Assembly (NCBI GenBank): GCA_001189345.1 | Contig: LFKV01000023.1 | Location: forward strand, 62,001-126,000 | Direction of reading: 5' to 3' | Length of the DNA stretch: 64,000 bases | Origin: Candidatus Paraburkholderia kirkii | GTDB lineage: Bacteria; Pseudomonadota; Gammaproteobacteria; Burkholderiales; Burkholderiaceae | Part shown: one piece after another, positions 19,072-29,902 of the stretch | How the letters are laid out: each line of letters opens with the position of its first letter | Position numbering within the stretch: the first letter of the stretch is position 1 | Position numbers and translations under genes: made by a program | Notes under the pieces: model-generated | Databases searched by the model: none | Told to the model about the DNA's origin: nothing | The model's input: the letters and a program-made list of their open reading frames with translations, nothing else

Positions 19072-20067
19072 ATGTCAGCGACACCTCTCAAGGAGCCGGG
19101 CGCGCCGCTCGCCAGCTTCCTGCTTATCACGTTCAATCAGCAAAAAACCGTTGCCGACGCGATTCGCGGCGCGCTCGCGCAGACCTGGGCGCCGCTCGAA
19201 ATCCTCATTTCGGACGATGCCTCCTCCGACGACACTTTCGCCGTCGCCGAGCAATGCGTGCGCGACTATCGCGGCCCGCACGTCGTGCGGCTCTATCGCA
19301 ACGAGAAGAATCTCGGCATCAGCGCGCACCTGAGCACGCTCGCGGCGCGTGCATTGGGCGAGATGCTGTTCATCGCCGCCGGCGACGACATCTCGAAACT
19401 CGAGCGCGTCGAGCGCGTGATGCGCGTGTGGCTCGATAGCGGCAAGCGCTACTATCTGATCGCAACCGACCTGCAGGACCTAGACGCCGACGGCCGGGCG
19501 CACGGCGTGCTGCGCGTGACGGACCTCGACGGCTACCGCAGCTTCGAGGCGTGGTCGGGCAGCCGTCCGCATCTGGTCGGCGCGGCGCACGCGTGGGCGC
19601 GGCGGCTGTTCGACGCGTTCGGCCCGATTGCGCCGGGCATCTACGGCGAGGACCAGATCATGGCGTTTCGCGCCATCATGAGCCACGGCGCGCACACTTT
19701 GCACGAGCCGCTGGTGCTGTACCGGCGCGGCGGCCTGTCGAGCAAGCGCAAATGGCGCACGCCGGCGGATTTTATCGCGCGCATCAAGCTCGCGAACCTC
19801 AACGGCACGGGCGAGACGCGCCAGCTCGTGAGCGACGCCGAAAAAGTCGGCGTCGGCAGCGAGATGCGCGCGCTGCTCGCCGGAAAATCCGCCCGGGAAA
19901 GCTACGTGAGCGCGATATTCGGCGAGCGCTCGCTCGCGCGCAAGATCGCGCTGCTCGCCGGGTCGAAGGACGTGAGCTTCGGCTTTCGCTTCAGAATGTT
20001 CATTTACGCGACTTGCCCGTGGCTGCTCTCGCCGTTTTTCTTCGTGAAATGGCATTGGCGCGGATGA
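19072..20067 (+). CDS. Family 2 glycosyltransferase
   Basis: This 331-residue GT-A glycosyltransferase has FLLITFNQQKTVADAIRGAL at the N-terminus, the nucleotide-sugar motif ISDDASSDDTF (near residue 45) and FIAAGDD as the metal-binding region. The C-terminus ends in a hydrophobic segment (FMIYATCPWLLSPFFFVKW-like). Acceptor and sugar are unknown. The context with msbA and O-antigen ligase suggests LPS core or O-antigen synthesis. The frame is intact. The ATG at 19072 (MSATPLKEPG) was chosen because the family motif begins about 15 residues later. Confidence 0.82.
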   Translation: MSATPLKEPGAPLASFLLITFNQQKTVADAIRGALAQTWAPLEILISDDASSDDTFAVAEQCVRDYRGPHVVRLYRNEKNLGISAHLSTLAARALGEMLFIAAGDDISKLERVERVMRVWLDSGKRYYLIATDLQDLDADGRAHGVLRVTDLDGYRSFEAWSGSRPHLVGAAHAWARRLFDAFGPIAPGIYGEDQIMAFRAIMSHGAHTLHEPLVLYRRGGLSSKRKWRTPADFIARIKLANLNGTGETRQLVSDAEKVGVGSEMRALLAGKSARESYVSAIFGERSLARKIALLAGSKDVSFGFRFRMFIYATCPWLLSPFFFVKWHWRG

Positions 20068-20125
20068 TCGTGCTGTCTCCCGCTCAAATAGAACGACAAG
20101 GCGCGTCGCACCATCCGGAATCGAC

Positions 20126-20887
20126 ATGAAATCCCCGACGCTCGGCATCGCCATCATCACGCACAACGCGGCGGCGCGCCTCGCGCAGTGCCTGCAGGCC
20201 ATCTCCTTCGCCGACGAGATCGTCGTCGTCGACGGCGGCAGCACCGATGCGACCGTGGGCATCGTCGAGGCGCACCGCGCGCGCGTGATCGTCGCGCGCG
20301 ACTGGCCCGGCTTCGGCCCGCAGAAGAACCGCGCGCTCGATGCGCTCTCCACCGACTGGGTGCTCTCGATCGACGCCGACGAGATCGTCACGCCGGAACT
20401 CGCGGCATCGATTCGCGCGGCGATCACCGATCCGCAGGCGGACGTGTACGCCGTCGATCGCCTGTCGAGCTTCTGCGGCGTGTGGGTCAGGCACAGCGGC
20501 TGGTATCCGGACTGGATTCCGCGGCTTTTCCGGCGCGGCACGGCGCGCTTCTCGCCGGATCTCGTGCACGAGCGGCTGGTCCTGTCGACGGGCAAGCCGG
20601 TCGTGCGCCTCTCCGGCAAGCTGATGCACTACTCCTACGAGAACTTCGAAGCGGTGCTGCGCAAGCTGGATGCATACTCCACGGCGGGAGCGGAGCAGCG
20701 GCACGCGGCGGGCAAGCGCGGCAGCTTCGGCGTTGCGCTCGCGCGCGGCGCGTGGGCATTCTTGCGGACCTACGTGCTGCGGCGCGGGTTTCTCGACGGC
20801 AGCACGGGGTTCATGATCGCCGTGTTCAATGCCCAGACCGTCTATTACCGGTTTCTGAAACTCGCTCACATGAACGAGCTTCGCTGA
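20126..20887 (+). CDS. LPS core glycosyltransferase, WaaE/KdtX-like family 2
   Basis: This 253-residue protein starts KSPTLGIAIITHNAAARL. It has IVVVDGGSTDAT and the DxD-type LSIDADEIVTPEL. RHSGWYPDWIPRLFRRG and VHERLV are hallmarks of the WaaE/KdtX group that adds beta-1,4-glucose to inner-core heptose. It is intact and lies 58 bases after the previous glycosyltransferase. The specific acceptor is inferred from family only. Confidence 0.82.
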   Translation: MKSPTLGIAIITHNAAARLAQCLQAISFADEIVVVDGGSTDATVGIVEAHRARVIVARDWPGFGPQKNRALDALSTDWVLSIDADEIVTPELAASIRAAITDPQADVYAVDRLSSFCGVWVRHSGWYPDWIPRLFRRGTARFSPDLVHERLVLSTGKPVVRLSGKLMHYSYENFEAVLRKLDAYSTAGAEQRHAAGKRGSFGVALARGAWAFLRTYVLRRGFLDGSTGFMIAVFNAQTVYYRFLKLAHMNELR

Positions 20888-20891
20888 GCGT

Positions 20892-21956
20892 TCAACGCTT
20901 TGCTTGAACGATGCCGCGCGCGAGCTCGATGAGCGCGCTCACGTGCGAGGCGACATCCGCGTCGTAGCGCACGGCCTCACCCGACACGCGCGCGCCGCCG
21001 CGCCGCGCTTCGATCGCTTCGAGCACCGTGCGGCGCAGGTCGTCGGCATCGCCCGGCTTGAAGACGTGCTTCGCGTGGTCGGCGATGGCATCGCAGCAGC
21101 CGATGCTCACCGGAAAGATCACCGGCGTGCCGCACATCACCGACTCGATGCCGACCAGCCCGAACGGCTCGTAGCTCGACGCGAGAATCGTGAAATCGGC
21201 CGCACGATAGGCGTCCTCGATATGCTTCGCATAGCCGAGATAGCGCACGTTCGCCGCCGGCTTCTCCGGCGCGCGTCCCGCGACCGCGATCACCACGTTC
21301 ACGCCGGCGAGCGCCTTCTCGATCAGCGGCAGACCTTTGCGCTCGTGGCTGCTCGACGGGAACAGCAGCACGATTTCGTCGGGTTTGAAGCCGAACTGCT
21401 CGCGCAGACGCACGCGCCCGGTGGCATCGACGGCTGAGAAACGCGCGCCGTCCACGGGCGGATACAGCACGCGGATTTTTGCCGAGTCGATGCCGTAGAG
21501 ACGGCGCAGCTCGTCGCGCATCATATCCGAATGCGCGACGATCACGTCCGCTTGCGCGTACTGGCGGCGCTCCAGCGCGATCTGCCGTGTGTCCGAGCGC
21601 TTCTCGCGCCGCCCGGTCGCGCGCAGAAAGCCGATATGGGTGCCGCCGCAAATGGCGATTTCCGAGCCTGCCACGCGATTGCAGCCGATCAGCACGTCGA
21701 CTTTCGCCTTCCTACGCGCGCGCTTCAGCGCCCACGAGAAATATCCGTCGCACCACTTGCCCGGCAGGAGCGACACGGCGATGCGATGCGGCTCGACCAG
21801 GCGGCTTTCCGGCAACGACATATCGATCCGGCGCGCGAAAAAGGCTGGCTTTTGATTGCCGTCGAAGCCGGCGGCGGATCCGCGCACGAGATCCATCGCG
21901 TAGCGTTCGAGGCCGCCGGAGTGCTTCAGCGCATTCGCCGAAATGCCGATGCGCAT
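20892..21956 (-). CDS. Family 4 glycosyltransferase (GT-B fold)
   Basis: This is a 354-residue GT4 enzyme. The N-terminus RIGISANALKHSGGLERYAM is the glycine-rich acceptor loop. The donor-binding EX7E motif is SSYEPFGLVGIESVMCG (near residue 270). It is probably an LPS-core or O-antigen transferase by context. The frame is intact. Its ATG overlaps the dnaE stop in a TGATG junction, so translation is probably coupled to dnaE. The stop is six bases from the end of the convergent WaaE-like gene. Confidence 0.85.
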   Translation of the reverse strand: MRIGISANALKHSGGLERYAMDLVRGSAAGFDGNQKPAFFARRIDMSLPESRLVEPHRIAVSLLPGKWCDGYFSWALKRARRKAKVDVLIGCNRVAGSEIAICGGTHIGFLRATGRREKRSDTRQIALERRQYAQADVIVAHSDMMRDELRRLYGIDSAKIRVLYPPVDGARFSAVDATGRVRLREQFGFKPDEIVLLFPSSSHERKGLPLIEKALAGVNVVIAVAGRAPEKPAANVRYLGYAKHIEDAYRAADFTILASSYEPFGLVGIESVMCGTPVIFPVSIGCCDAIADHAKHVFKPGDADDLRRTVLEAIEARRGGARVSGEAVRYDADVASHVSALIELARGIVQAKR

Positions 21957-24900
21957 CAGTAGACGATTTCGATCGCGCTGCCCGCGAATTCGCCGCGCAG
22001 CGCCGTGATGAGCTCGTCGGTCGGCTTGACACGCCACGCGTCGCCGAGGCGCACTTCGCCTTCGGCGTGCTCGCTGCGATAGACGATGCTCACGTTCAGC
22101 CCGTTCGGGATCGGCGCGGACTGGCGCGAGCGGCCATTCTCGCGCGCCGGCGCGGGCGGCGGCGCTTCGGCTTGCGCGCCCGCCGCATGCGCTTCGAGAA
22201 CGCGGCGCAGACGCAATGCGTCGGCGTTGCCGTTCATCTCGACCTTCACCGACTGCGCGTAGCGGCTGCGGGCACGCTCGAGGTCCATCGCCGTATCGAC
22301 GGTGAAGCGGATGCCGCCCGTGAACGCATCGTTGCGCGCCTGGCCCTGCACGACGAGCAGCTCGTCTTTCTTGAAAAGCGCCTTGTTGGCCTCGAACTGC
22401 TCGTTGAAGACGATGACCTCGCACTGGCCGGTGCCGTCGTCCAGATTGACGATCAGCATCTTGCCGCGCTGGGTCATCTGCGTGCGCATGGCCGAGATCA
22501 CGCCGGCGACGAGCTTGTCGCGCCCCTCCTTCAGCTCGCCGATTTTCTGGCGCACGAAGCGGCGCACTTCGCCCTTGTACGCATCGAACAGATGGCCCGA
22601 CAGATAGAAGCCGAGCGCGGTCTTCTCTTCCTGCAGGCGCTTCTTGTCCGTCCACATGGCCTCGTCGACGAGTTCGTGCTTTTGCAGCGGCGCGTCGCCC
22701 ATGTCGAAGAGGCCGGCTTGCATCGCGTTGGCGGCGGCCTGATCGGCGGCTTCCATCGCGAGCGGCACGGACGCGAGCAGTTGCGCGCGGTTGGCGTGCA
22801 GCGTGTCGAACGCGCCGGCGCGGATCAGCGCCTCCACCGTGCGGCGGTTCACGACGCGCCGGCCGATGCGCTCGCAAAAGTCGAAGAGATCGACGAACGG
22901 ACCGTCTTCGCGCACGCGCAGGATTTCCTCGATCGCGTTCTGTCCGCTGCCCTTCACCGCGCTGAGGCCGTAGCGAATGGTCTTCGAGCGCGTGCCGTCG
23001 GCTTCCGCGACCGGCTCGAAGCGATACGCCGACTGGTTGACATCCGGCGGCAGCACCTTCATGCTGTTCGCGACGCAGTCCTCGAAGAGGATCTTCACCT
23101 TGTCGGTGTCGTCCATGGCGAGCGACATGTTGGCCGCCATGAGTTCGGCCGGATGGTGCGCCTTCAGCCACGCAGTGTAGTACGCGAGCAGCGCATACGC
23201 CGCCGCGTGCGACTTGTTGAAGCCGTAGCCCGCGAACTTCTCCATCAGGTCGAAGATCTCGTCGGACTTCTCGCGCGTGAGGCCGTTCTTCGCCGCGCCC
23301 TCGGCGAAGATCTCGCGATGCTTGGCCATCTCCTCGGGCTTCTTCTTGCCCATCGCGCGGCGCAGCAAGTCCGCGCCGCCGAGCGAGTAGCCGCCGATGA
23401 TCTGCGCCATCTGCATCACCTGCTCCTGATAGACCATGATGCCGTAGGTCTCTTTCAGGACGGGCTCGACGCGCGGATCCGGATACTCGACGATCTCGCG
23501 CCCGTGCTTGCGCGCGCAGAAGCTCGGAATCAGGTCCATCGGGCCCGGACGATACAGTGCCACCAGCGCAATGATGTCCTCGAAGCGATCCGGCTGCGCG
23601 TCCTTCAGCATGCCCTGCATGCCACGGCTTTCCAGCTGGAACACGGCGACGGTGTTCGCTTTCTTGAGGATGGAGAACGAGGCCGGATCGTCGAGCGGCA
23701 CCTGCGCGAGATTCCAGTCCTTCTTCGACGGATCAAGACGGCGGATATAGCGCTCGGCCCAGTCCAGAATGGTGAGCGTGGTGAGGCCCAGGAAGTCGAA
23801 CTTGACGAGGCCGACGGCTTCCACGTCGTCCTTGTCGTACTGGCTGACGACGCCGCCGTCCTCGCCCTGCGTGTAGAGCGGGCAGAAGTCGGTGAGCTTG
23901 CCCGGCACGATCAGCACGCCGCCCGCGTGCATGCCGACGTTACGCGTGAGGCCTTCCACGCGCTGCGCGAGCTCGAGCAGCTGATGCACTTCGTCTTCGG
24001 AATCGAAGCGCTCCTGCAGCGTCGGCTCTTCCTTCATCGCGTCCGCGATGGTCACGTGCTTGCCCGGCTTGAACGGAATCAGCTTGGCGACGCCATCGGT
24101 GAACATGTAGCCGAGATCGAGCACGCGGCCGATGTCGCGCACCGCCGCCTTCGCGGCCATCGTGCCGAAGGTCGCGATCTGCGAGACGGCGTCTGCGCCG
24201 TACTTGCCCTTCACGTACTGGATGACGCGGTCGCGCCCTTCCTGACAGAAGTCGATGTCGAAGTCGGGCATCGACACGCGCTCCGGATTCAGGAAGCGCT
24301 CGAACAGCAGGTTGTAACGCAGCGGGTCGAGATCGGTAATGCCGAGCGCGTACGCGACGAGCGAGCCCGCCCCCGAACCGCGGCCCGGTCCGACCGGCAC
24401 GCCGTTGTTCTTCGCCCACATGATGAAGTCGGCGACGATCAGGAAGTAGCCCGGAAAGCCCATCTTGACGATGGTGCCGCACTCGAAGTCGAGGCGCTCG
24501 TAGTACGTCTCGCGCTGCGCGTCGCGTTCGGCTTCATCGGAGTACAGCTGGGCGAGGCGCACTTCGAGCCCTTCTTTCGACAGCTGCACGAGGTAGTCGT
24601 CGAGCGAGAGGCCGTCGGGCGTCGGGAAGAGCGGCAGCTTCGGCTTGCCGAGTTCGAGCGTGAGATTGCAGCGCTTGGCGATTTCCACGGTATTCGCCAG
24701 CGCGGAAGGAATATCCGCGAACAGCGCGCACATCTCGTCCTGCGTGCGGAAATACTGATTCTGCGTGAAGCGCTTCTGCCGGCGCGGATTGGCGAGGATG
24801 TCGCCTTCCGAAATGCACACGCGCGCTTCGTGCGCGGTGTAGTCGTCCGGCGTCATGAATTGTAGCGGATGCGTGGCGACCACCGGCAGCCCGAGCTTGG

Positions 24901-25471
24901 CGGCAAGCGCGACGGCTTCCTGAATGTAAGCCTGCTCGCCCGGCTGGCCCGCGCGCTGCAGTTCAATATAGAACGCGTTCGGAAAGAGCTTCGCCCAGCG
25001 CTCGGCATTGCGTTGCGCACTGGCCGCGTTGCCCGCCGCCAGCGCCATGCCGATGTCGCCCGTCTGCGCGCCCGAAAGCGCAAGCAACTCTTCCGCCAGA
25101 CCACCCTCGAGCCATTCGAGCATCACTTCGGCACGGCCGCGATATTGATTCGTCAGCCATGCGCGGCTCAACAGCTCGCACAGGTTGAGATAGCCCTGCT
25201 TGTCGCGCACAAGCAGAAGAAGACGCGAAGGCTTGTCGCGATCGTCGTGATTGGTGATCCAGACGTCGCAGCCGACGATCGGCTTGACACCCTTGCCGCG
25301 CGCTTCCTTGTAGAAGCGCACGAGGCCGAACGCGTTGCCGAGATCGGTGAGCGCGAGCGCGCCTTGTCCGTCTTGCGCGGCAGCCTTGACGACGTCGTCC
25401 AGCCGCACGATGCCGTCGGCGATCGAGAATTCGGAGTGGACGCGGAGATGAACGAAGCGGGGATCTGACAT
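21956..25471 (-). CDS. dnaE: DNA polymerase III alpha subunit
   Basis: DnaE is the replicative polymerase. From [20 protein letters not shown] (PHP domain) it runs 1171 residues, the expected length. The catalytic aspartates are in [18 protein letters not shown], followed by the fingers and thumb region ([16 protein letters not shown]), the tandem helix-hairpin-helix and the OB fold ([20 protein letters not shown]). Not one indel or stop occurs in 3.5 kb, in sharp contrast to neighbouring trhO, gluQ and rhlE. ATG at 25471 is preferred over the in-frame [10 protein letters not shown] extension. Confidence 0.97.
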   Translation of the reverse strand: MSDPRFVHLRVHSEFSIADGIVRLDDVVKAAAQDGQGALALTDLGNAFGLVRFYKEARGKGVKPIVGCDVWITNHDDRDKPSRLLLLVRDKQGYLNLCELLSRAWLTNQYRGRAEVMLEWLEGGLAEELLALSGAQTGDIGMALAAGNAASAQRNAERWAKLFPNAFYIELQRAGQPGEQAYIQEAVALAAKLGLPVVATHPLQFMTPDDYTAHEARVCISEGDILANPRRQKRFTQNQYFRTQDEMCALFADIPSALANTVEIAKRCNLTLELGKPKLPLFPTPDGLSLDDYLVQLSKEGLEVRLAQLYSDEAERDAQRETYYERLDFECGTIVKMGFPGYFLIVADFIMWAKNNGVPVGPGRGSGAGSLVAYALGITDLDPLRYNLLFERFLNPERVSMPDFDIDFCQEGRDRVIQYVKGKYGADAVSQIATFGTMAAKAAVRDIGRVLDLGYMFTDGVAKLIPFKPGKHVTIADAMKEEPTLQERFDSEDEVHQLLELAQRVEGLTRNVGMHAGGVLIVPGKLTDFCPLYTQGEDGGVVSQYDKDDVEAVGLVKFDFLGLTTLTILDWAERYIRRLDPSKKDWNLAQVPLDDPASFSILKKANTVAVFQLESRGMQGMLKDAQPDRFEDIIALVALYRPGPMDLIPSFCARKHGREIVEYPDPRVEPVLKETYGIMVYQEQVMQMAQIIGGYSLGGADLLRRAMGKKKPEEMAKHREIFAEGAAKNGLTREKSDEIFDLMEKFAGYGFNKSHAAAYALLAYYTAWLKAHHPAELMAANMSLAMDDTDKVKILFEDCVANSMKVLPPDVNQSAYRFEPVAEADGTRSKTIRYGLSAVKGSGQNAIEEILRVREDGPFVDLFDFCERIGRRVVNRRTVEALIRAGAFDTLHANRAQLLASVPLAMEAADQAAANAMQAGLFDMGDAPLQKHELVDEAMWTDKKRLQEEKTALGFYLSGHLFDAYKGEVRRFVRQKIGELKEGRDKLVAGVISAMRTQMTQRGKMLIVNLDDGTGQCEVIVFNEQFEANKALFKKDELLVVQGQARNDAFTGGIRFTVDTAMDLERARSRYAQSVKVEMNGNADALRLRRVLEAHAAGAQAEAPPPAPARENGRSRQSAPIPNGLNVSIVYRSEHAEGEVRLGDAWRVKPTDELITALRGEFAGSAIEIVY

Positions 25472-25704
25472 GGCGGTATTGTACATGCGGGCCATCGCGA
25501 AAACGGGCGAGGCGCCGGCGTTGGCCGAACGGATGAGGCACCGCGCGGCGCCCGAAATTGCGCGCGCGCGGACGGATGACGCGCCACGCGGATTCCGGCG
25601 AAGCGCGCGCCGTTTGCGGGATAATACGGGTTTTGCGCGAGCCGCATGTCCTCGCCTCGTCCGCATTTTTTACCCGTTACAGCCGTATCCAGCGTCATCC
25701 GATC

Positions 25705-26582
25705 ATGAGCATTCTGAACCTCTCCGCCTACAAATTCGTCACCATCGAAGACGGCGCCGCCTGGCGGCCGCTCGTCACCGAACGCTGTCAGGCGCTCGGC
25801 CTGAAGAGCACGATTCTGCTGGCGCCGGAGGGCATCAATCTGTTCATCGCGGGACCGATTCCCAAGGTTCGCGAATTCATCGACTACGTTCGCACGGGCG
25901 CGCTCTTCGGCAGCCGCTTCGCCGACTTGCAGTTCAAGGAAAGCCTCTCCGAAAAGCAGCCGTTCCGCCGCATGCTGGTGAAGCTCAAGCGCGAAATCAT
26001 CACCATGAAAAAGCCGGCGATCAAGCCGGAGCTCGGCCGCGCGCCTTTCGTCGACGCCCCCACGCTGAAGGCCTGGCTCGACCGCGGCCACGACGACGAA
26101 GGCCGCCCCGTCGTGATGCTCGACACGCGCAACGCGTTCGAGGCCGACGTCGGCACGTTCGAGAACGCGCTCGATTACCGCATCACGAAATTCAGCGAGT
26201 TTCCCGATGTCATCGAAAAGAATCGCGCGGACCTCGAAGGCAAGACGGTCGTGTCGTTCTGCACGGGCGGTATTCGCTGCGAGAAGACCGCGATCCACAT
26301 GAAGGACGTCGGCATCGAGCATGTCTATCAGCTCGAGGGCGGCATCCTCAAGTACTTCGAGGAGGTGGGCGCGCGCATTACACGGGCGAATGCTTCATGT
26401 TCGATTACCGTACGGCGCTGGATCCGGACCTGCAGCCGACCGCGACCTCGCAATGCTTCGGCTGCCGCGCCGTGGTGTCGGTCGAGGATCAGAAGTCGCC
26501 GTTCTACAAGCCGGGCGAGACGTGCCCCGCCTGCCATTTCGGACGCCAGGGTCGGCCAGGCGGCATAAGCACGCGTCGATGA
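25705..26582 (+). pseudogene. trhO: tRNA uridine(34) hydroxylase (rhodanese domain), 3' frameshift
   Basis: TrhO (formerly YceA) forms 5-hydroxyuridine at tRNA position 34 with oxygen. The N-terminal acylphosphatase-like part ([28 protein letters not shown]) and the rhodanese domain with catalytic Cys ([18 protein letters not shown]) are intact to about residue 225. Near 26372 one base is missing from a GCGGCG context ([15 protein letters not shown] expected), and the zinc-cluster tail [18 protein letters not shown] to CPACH is in another frame. The C-terminal end overlaps the gluQ start by ATGA (26579-26582). Confidence 0.85.
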
Positions 26583-27461
26583 CCTATCGCGGCCGCTTCG
26601 CGCCCTCGCCCACGGGCCCGCTGCACGCGGGGTCACTCGTCAGCGCGCTCGCGAGTTTTCTGGATGCGCGCGCGCATCGCGGCAGCTGGATCGTGCACAT
26701 TGAGGATGTCGACACGCCGCGCACCGTGCCCGGCGCCGCCGATAAAATCCTCGCGACGCTCGCGCACTTCGGCATGCATTCGGACGAGCCGCCCGTCTGG
26801 CAAAACCGGCGCGGCGACGCCTATCAAGCCGCGTTCGAACGCCTGCAGGCCACGGGCCTCGTCTACCCGTGCAGCTGCACGCGGCGCGAGATCGCGGATT
26901 CCCTCGTGCACGCGCATGCGCGCCATGCGACGCTCGCGTATCCGGGCACCTGCCGCAAACGGCCTGAACGGCAAGCCCGCGCGCGCGTGGCGGCTGCGCG
27001 TGCCGGACAACGGCACGACGGGCAACGCGGCCCGCATCGCCTTCGTGGATCGCTGGCAGGGCAGCCAGACGCAGGATCTCGCGACGGAAGTCGGCGATTT
27101 CGCGCTGAAGCGCGCCGACGGCTTGTGGGCGTATCAACTCGCGGTCGTCGTCGACGATGCCGACGCCGACATCACGCACGTCGTACGCGGCGCCGATCTG
27201 CTCGATTCGACCGCGCGGCAGATCTATCTGCAGCAGTGCCTCGGCGTGCCGACGCCGGCCTATCTGCATGTGCCGGTCGTCAACAGCGAGACGGGAGAAA
27301 AACTGAGCAAGCAGACGGGCGCGGCCCCGCCCTATCGCCATGCGCCGCTCGATGCGCTCGCTCAGGCCGCGCGGCATCTCGGCATCGACGCGCCGGCCGA
27401 TTCGCTCGACCGGTTTTACAGCGCCGCAACGGCCGAATGGGCGAAGCGCTTCGCGCGCTAG
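26579..27461 (+). pseudogene. gluQ: Glutamyl-Q tRNA(Asp) synthetase, one-base insertion
   Basis: GluQRS attaches glutamate to queuosine-34 of tRNA-Asp. The class I HIGH-type segment is [20 protein letters not shown], the zinc motif is [10 protein letters not shown], and the KMSKS-like motif is EKLSKQTGA. One extra A near 26958 (CGCAAACGG instead of CGCAACGG) shifts the frame after TCRK. The rest, [15 protein letters not shown] to AEWAKRFAR, is in another frame. Length is one base over a 293-codon gene plus stop. It is coupled by ATGA to trhO. Confidence 0.88.
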
Positions 27462-27478
27462 ATTCGTCACTCAGACGC

Positions 27479-27508
27479 AAAAAAGGCAGCCACGCGGGCT
27501 GCCTTTTT
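27479..27508. terminator. Bidirectional terminator between gluQ and rhlE
   Basis: AAAAAAGGCAGCC and GGCTGCCTTTTT form a stem around a short loop. A-run and T-run flanks serve both converging genes. Confidence 0.9.
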
Positions 27509-27528
27509 CGATTCGACCACGCACGAAC

Positions 27529-28984
27529 TCAGGACGGCTTGCGCGGCATGCCCAGGCCGCCGAGCAACGCCGCGAGCGGCTGCTTCGGCGCGCTCTTGCG
27601 CTCCGGCTCGACCGCTTCCTCCTGCTGACGCTTCATCGTCGACGGCGACGGCTCATAAGATTTTCAGGAAAAATTCGTCGACTGGCTGCTGCCGGCCGCG
27701 CGGCGGCGCGAGCCGGCATCGTCGCGCGACGGATGACGGTGCTCGGCGCGCTCGGAACGTCCCAAGCGCTCGTCGCGACGCGGGCCGAACCGTCGCGCCG
27801 CGCGCGCGGCGCGACTTCGAGCGGACGCTTGATCAGCTTTTCGATATCGGCCAGCTGCTTGCGCTCGTTCGCGCTGCACAGCGACAGCGCATCGCCCGAT
27901 GCGCCCGCGCGCCCCGTGCGGCCGATGCGGTGCACGTAATCCTCGGCGTTGAACGGCCGTTGAACGGCAGGTCGAAGTTGATGACGGCCGGCAGCTCGGC
28001 GATGTCGAGCCCGCGCGGCGACGTCGGTGGCGACCAGCGCCTCGATCTCGCCACGCTTGAACGCGTCGAGCGCCTGCATGCGCTCGCTCTGCGAGCGGTC
28101 GCCGTGAATCGCTGTGGCCACGATGCCGCCGCGCTCCAGCACGCGCGCGAGCCGGCTCGCGCCAATCTTGCTGTTGCAGGACACGATCACCTGCTTGAGC
28201 TCGCGTTCGCGGATCAGTTGCGCGACCGCGCCGGACTTGTCGCTCTCGTGCACCTCGTAGACGATCTGGCGCACGTTGGCGTTGGTCGGTTGCTGCGCGC
28301 GACTTCGATGGTCTGCGGATTGCGCAGGTAGGTCGCCGCGAGCTTCTTGATCTCGGGCGAGAACGTCGCCGAGAAAAGCAGCGTCTGGCGCTCCTTGGGC
28401 AAGCAGATTCAGGATGCGCTGCAGATCCGGCAAAAAGCCCATATCGAGCATGCGGTCGGCTTCGTCGAGCACGAGCATCTGCACCTGGTCCAAGTTGACC
28501 GTCTTCTGTTGGACGTGGTCGAGCAGGCGCCCGGGCGTCGCGATCAGGATTTCTACGCCGCGGCGCAGCGCCTCGGATTGCGGATTCATGTCGACCCCGC
28601 CGAACACCACCGTGCTGCGCAGCGGCGTGTGCTTCGAGTAGGTCTGCACGTTGGCGGCGACCTGATCGGCGAGTTCGCGCGTCAGCGTGAGCATCAGCGC
28701 GCGCACCGGATGACGCGCCGGCGAAGCACTCGTGCTGGCCATCGGCAGAAGGCGCTGGATGATCGGCAGCGAGAAGCTGGCGGTCTTGCCGGTGCCGGTC
28801 TGCGCGGCGCCCATCACGTCCCGGCCCGACAGGACGACGGGAATCGCCTGCGCCTGGATCGGCTGGGCGTGGTGTAGCCGGACTCGCGCACCGCTTTCAG
28901 AATGTCGGCGGACAAACCGAACTGGTCGAACGTAGGCGCGGCGGCCTGTGCTGTGGACGTGTTCGTGGCAACGGAATCGGACAT
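27529..28984 (-). pseudogene. rhlE: DEAD-box RNA helicase RhlE, at least five frame changes
   Basis: RhlE is an ATP-dependent RNA helicase for ribosome and RNA turnover. Motifs survive in different frames: Q-motif region TFDQFGLSADIL, motif I AAQTGTGKT, motif II VLDEADRMLDMGF, motif III FSATFS, motif VI HRIGRTGRAG, and the tail ending [12 protein letters not shown]. Lesions are one C lost near 28872, an extra T near 28402, a frame change near 28296, one base lost near 28015, an 11-base tandem duplication at 27948-27969, and further shifts after 27830. No functional helicase can be made. Confidence 0.9.
27948..27969 (-). repeat. 11-base tandem duplication inside rhlE
   Basis: Adjacent 11-mers gttgaacggcc and gttgaacggca differ only at the last base. 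Removing one restores the coding sequence FDLPFNAEDYVHRIG. Confidence 0.85.
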
Positions 28985-29478
28985 GATGGAATATGGCTTT
29001 CGCTAAAGTTCCGCTGGATGCGGCGCGCGCAAGAGACCGGTCGAGTCGCGGCCGGGTCGTGAGGTCGATCTGGCGCGACCGGTCGCTTGCGCGGATGTGT
29101 TTCGGTGCGCTCGCGGCGCGTCAGTCGCGCGCGGGCGCGTGGTGCGGGCAATATGGCTCGTTCGGCGAGCCCGGCTGACCCGCCAACTGACCCGCTTCTG
29201 GCGCCGCCCGTGTTTCGGCTCGCGATCCGGCGTTCCGATGGAACACAGTTTCGATGACGCTTTCAAGGCAGGCGCCATCGCGCGTTTCCGGTCAAGCGGC
29301 CCACTGCCGGGCAGACGCGCCGCTTGGGCAGGCATCGAACGGCGTTGCCGCACGTTCGTCTTCTGTCCGGCCGCAAGTCTCGAGGCCGTAAAACCGCACA
29401 TTGTAGCACCGCGCGCCGAACCGCTCCGGGCGGCACACAAGCGATCCGGCGGGGTTCCGGCACGCGGCGCGCCCACAC
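28985..29478. other. Long leader region upstream of rhlE
   Basis: These 494 bases between mliC and rhlE (both minus strand) contain no convincing gene. They hold the long inverted repeat at 29026-29093 and a second hairpin, GGCTCG-TTCGG-CGAGCC, near 29156-29172. It is probably the promoter and structured 5' untranslated region of rhlE. Confidence 0.5.
29026..29093 (-). promoter_or_regulatory. 18-base-pair inverted repeat in the rhlE leader
   Basis: CGCGCAAGAGACCGGTCG (29026-29043) and CGACCGGTCGCTTGCGCG (29076-29093) pair along 18 bases with one mismatch around a 32-base loop. The element ends about 41 bases before the rhlE start codon. Confidence 0.5.
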
Positions 29479-29835
29479 CTACTTCTTGCGCGCCTCGCAA
29501 TCGGCGAAGAGCGGCGGGGAATCCTTCGCGGCCATCTCGTCGTAGAGATTGGCCTGCGGGCCCTTGGTCCACCACGTGTACTGATCGGCGACGTATTTCG
29601 CGCCCGATCCCGCGATCACGTTCACGAACAGCAGCTTGCGCCCGTCGACGGTCAGCGCCGCGAAGCTCTGATGGTTGCGCGTGTTCGTATACTGGACGCT
29701 GACGCTCTTGCCGTCCTTGCAGTCGTAGCGCGTCGTTTGCGTCGATGCGGTCTGGATCTGCGGCACGGTGAGCGGCATCGCGAGCGCCGTCTGGGCAGCC
29801 AGCGACACGAGGGTGCATGCGAGAAGTTTCTTCAT
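29479..29835 (-). CDS. MliC-family C-type lysozyme inhibitor
   Basis: This 118-residue secreted protein has a signal peptide (MKKLLACTLVSLAAQTALA). Its MliC domain shows RYDCKDGKSVSVQYTN, AALTVDGRKLLF, the SGAKYVADQYTWWTKG signature and a final disulfide Cys in FADCEARKK. MliC proteins sit in the envelope and block host C-type lysozyme. The frame is intact. It is the last gene of the minus-strand run purT, small lipoprotein, mliC. Confidence 0.85.
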   Translation of the reverse strand: MKKLLACTLVSLAAQTALAMPLTVPQIQTASTQTTRYDCKDGKSVSVQYTNTRNHQSFAALTVDGRKLLFVNVIAGSGAKYVADQYTWWTKGPQANLYDEMAAKDSPPLFADCEARKK

Positions 29836-29902
29836 CGTTCGGCTCGTGATTCGTTTTGAATGTCGATGCGAAAGAAGGCCGCTTCCGACCGGCCGGGACC
29901 GG

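Noticed and set aside
21479-24865. Plus-strand open frame of 1128 codons
   Set aside because: It is antisense to dnaE with no recognisable domain. High-GC third positions keep the opposite strand free of stops.
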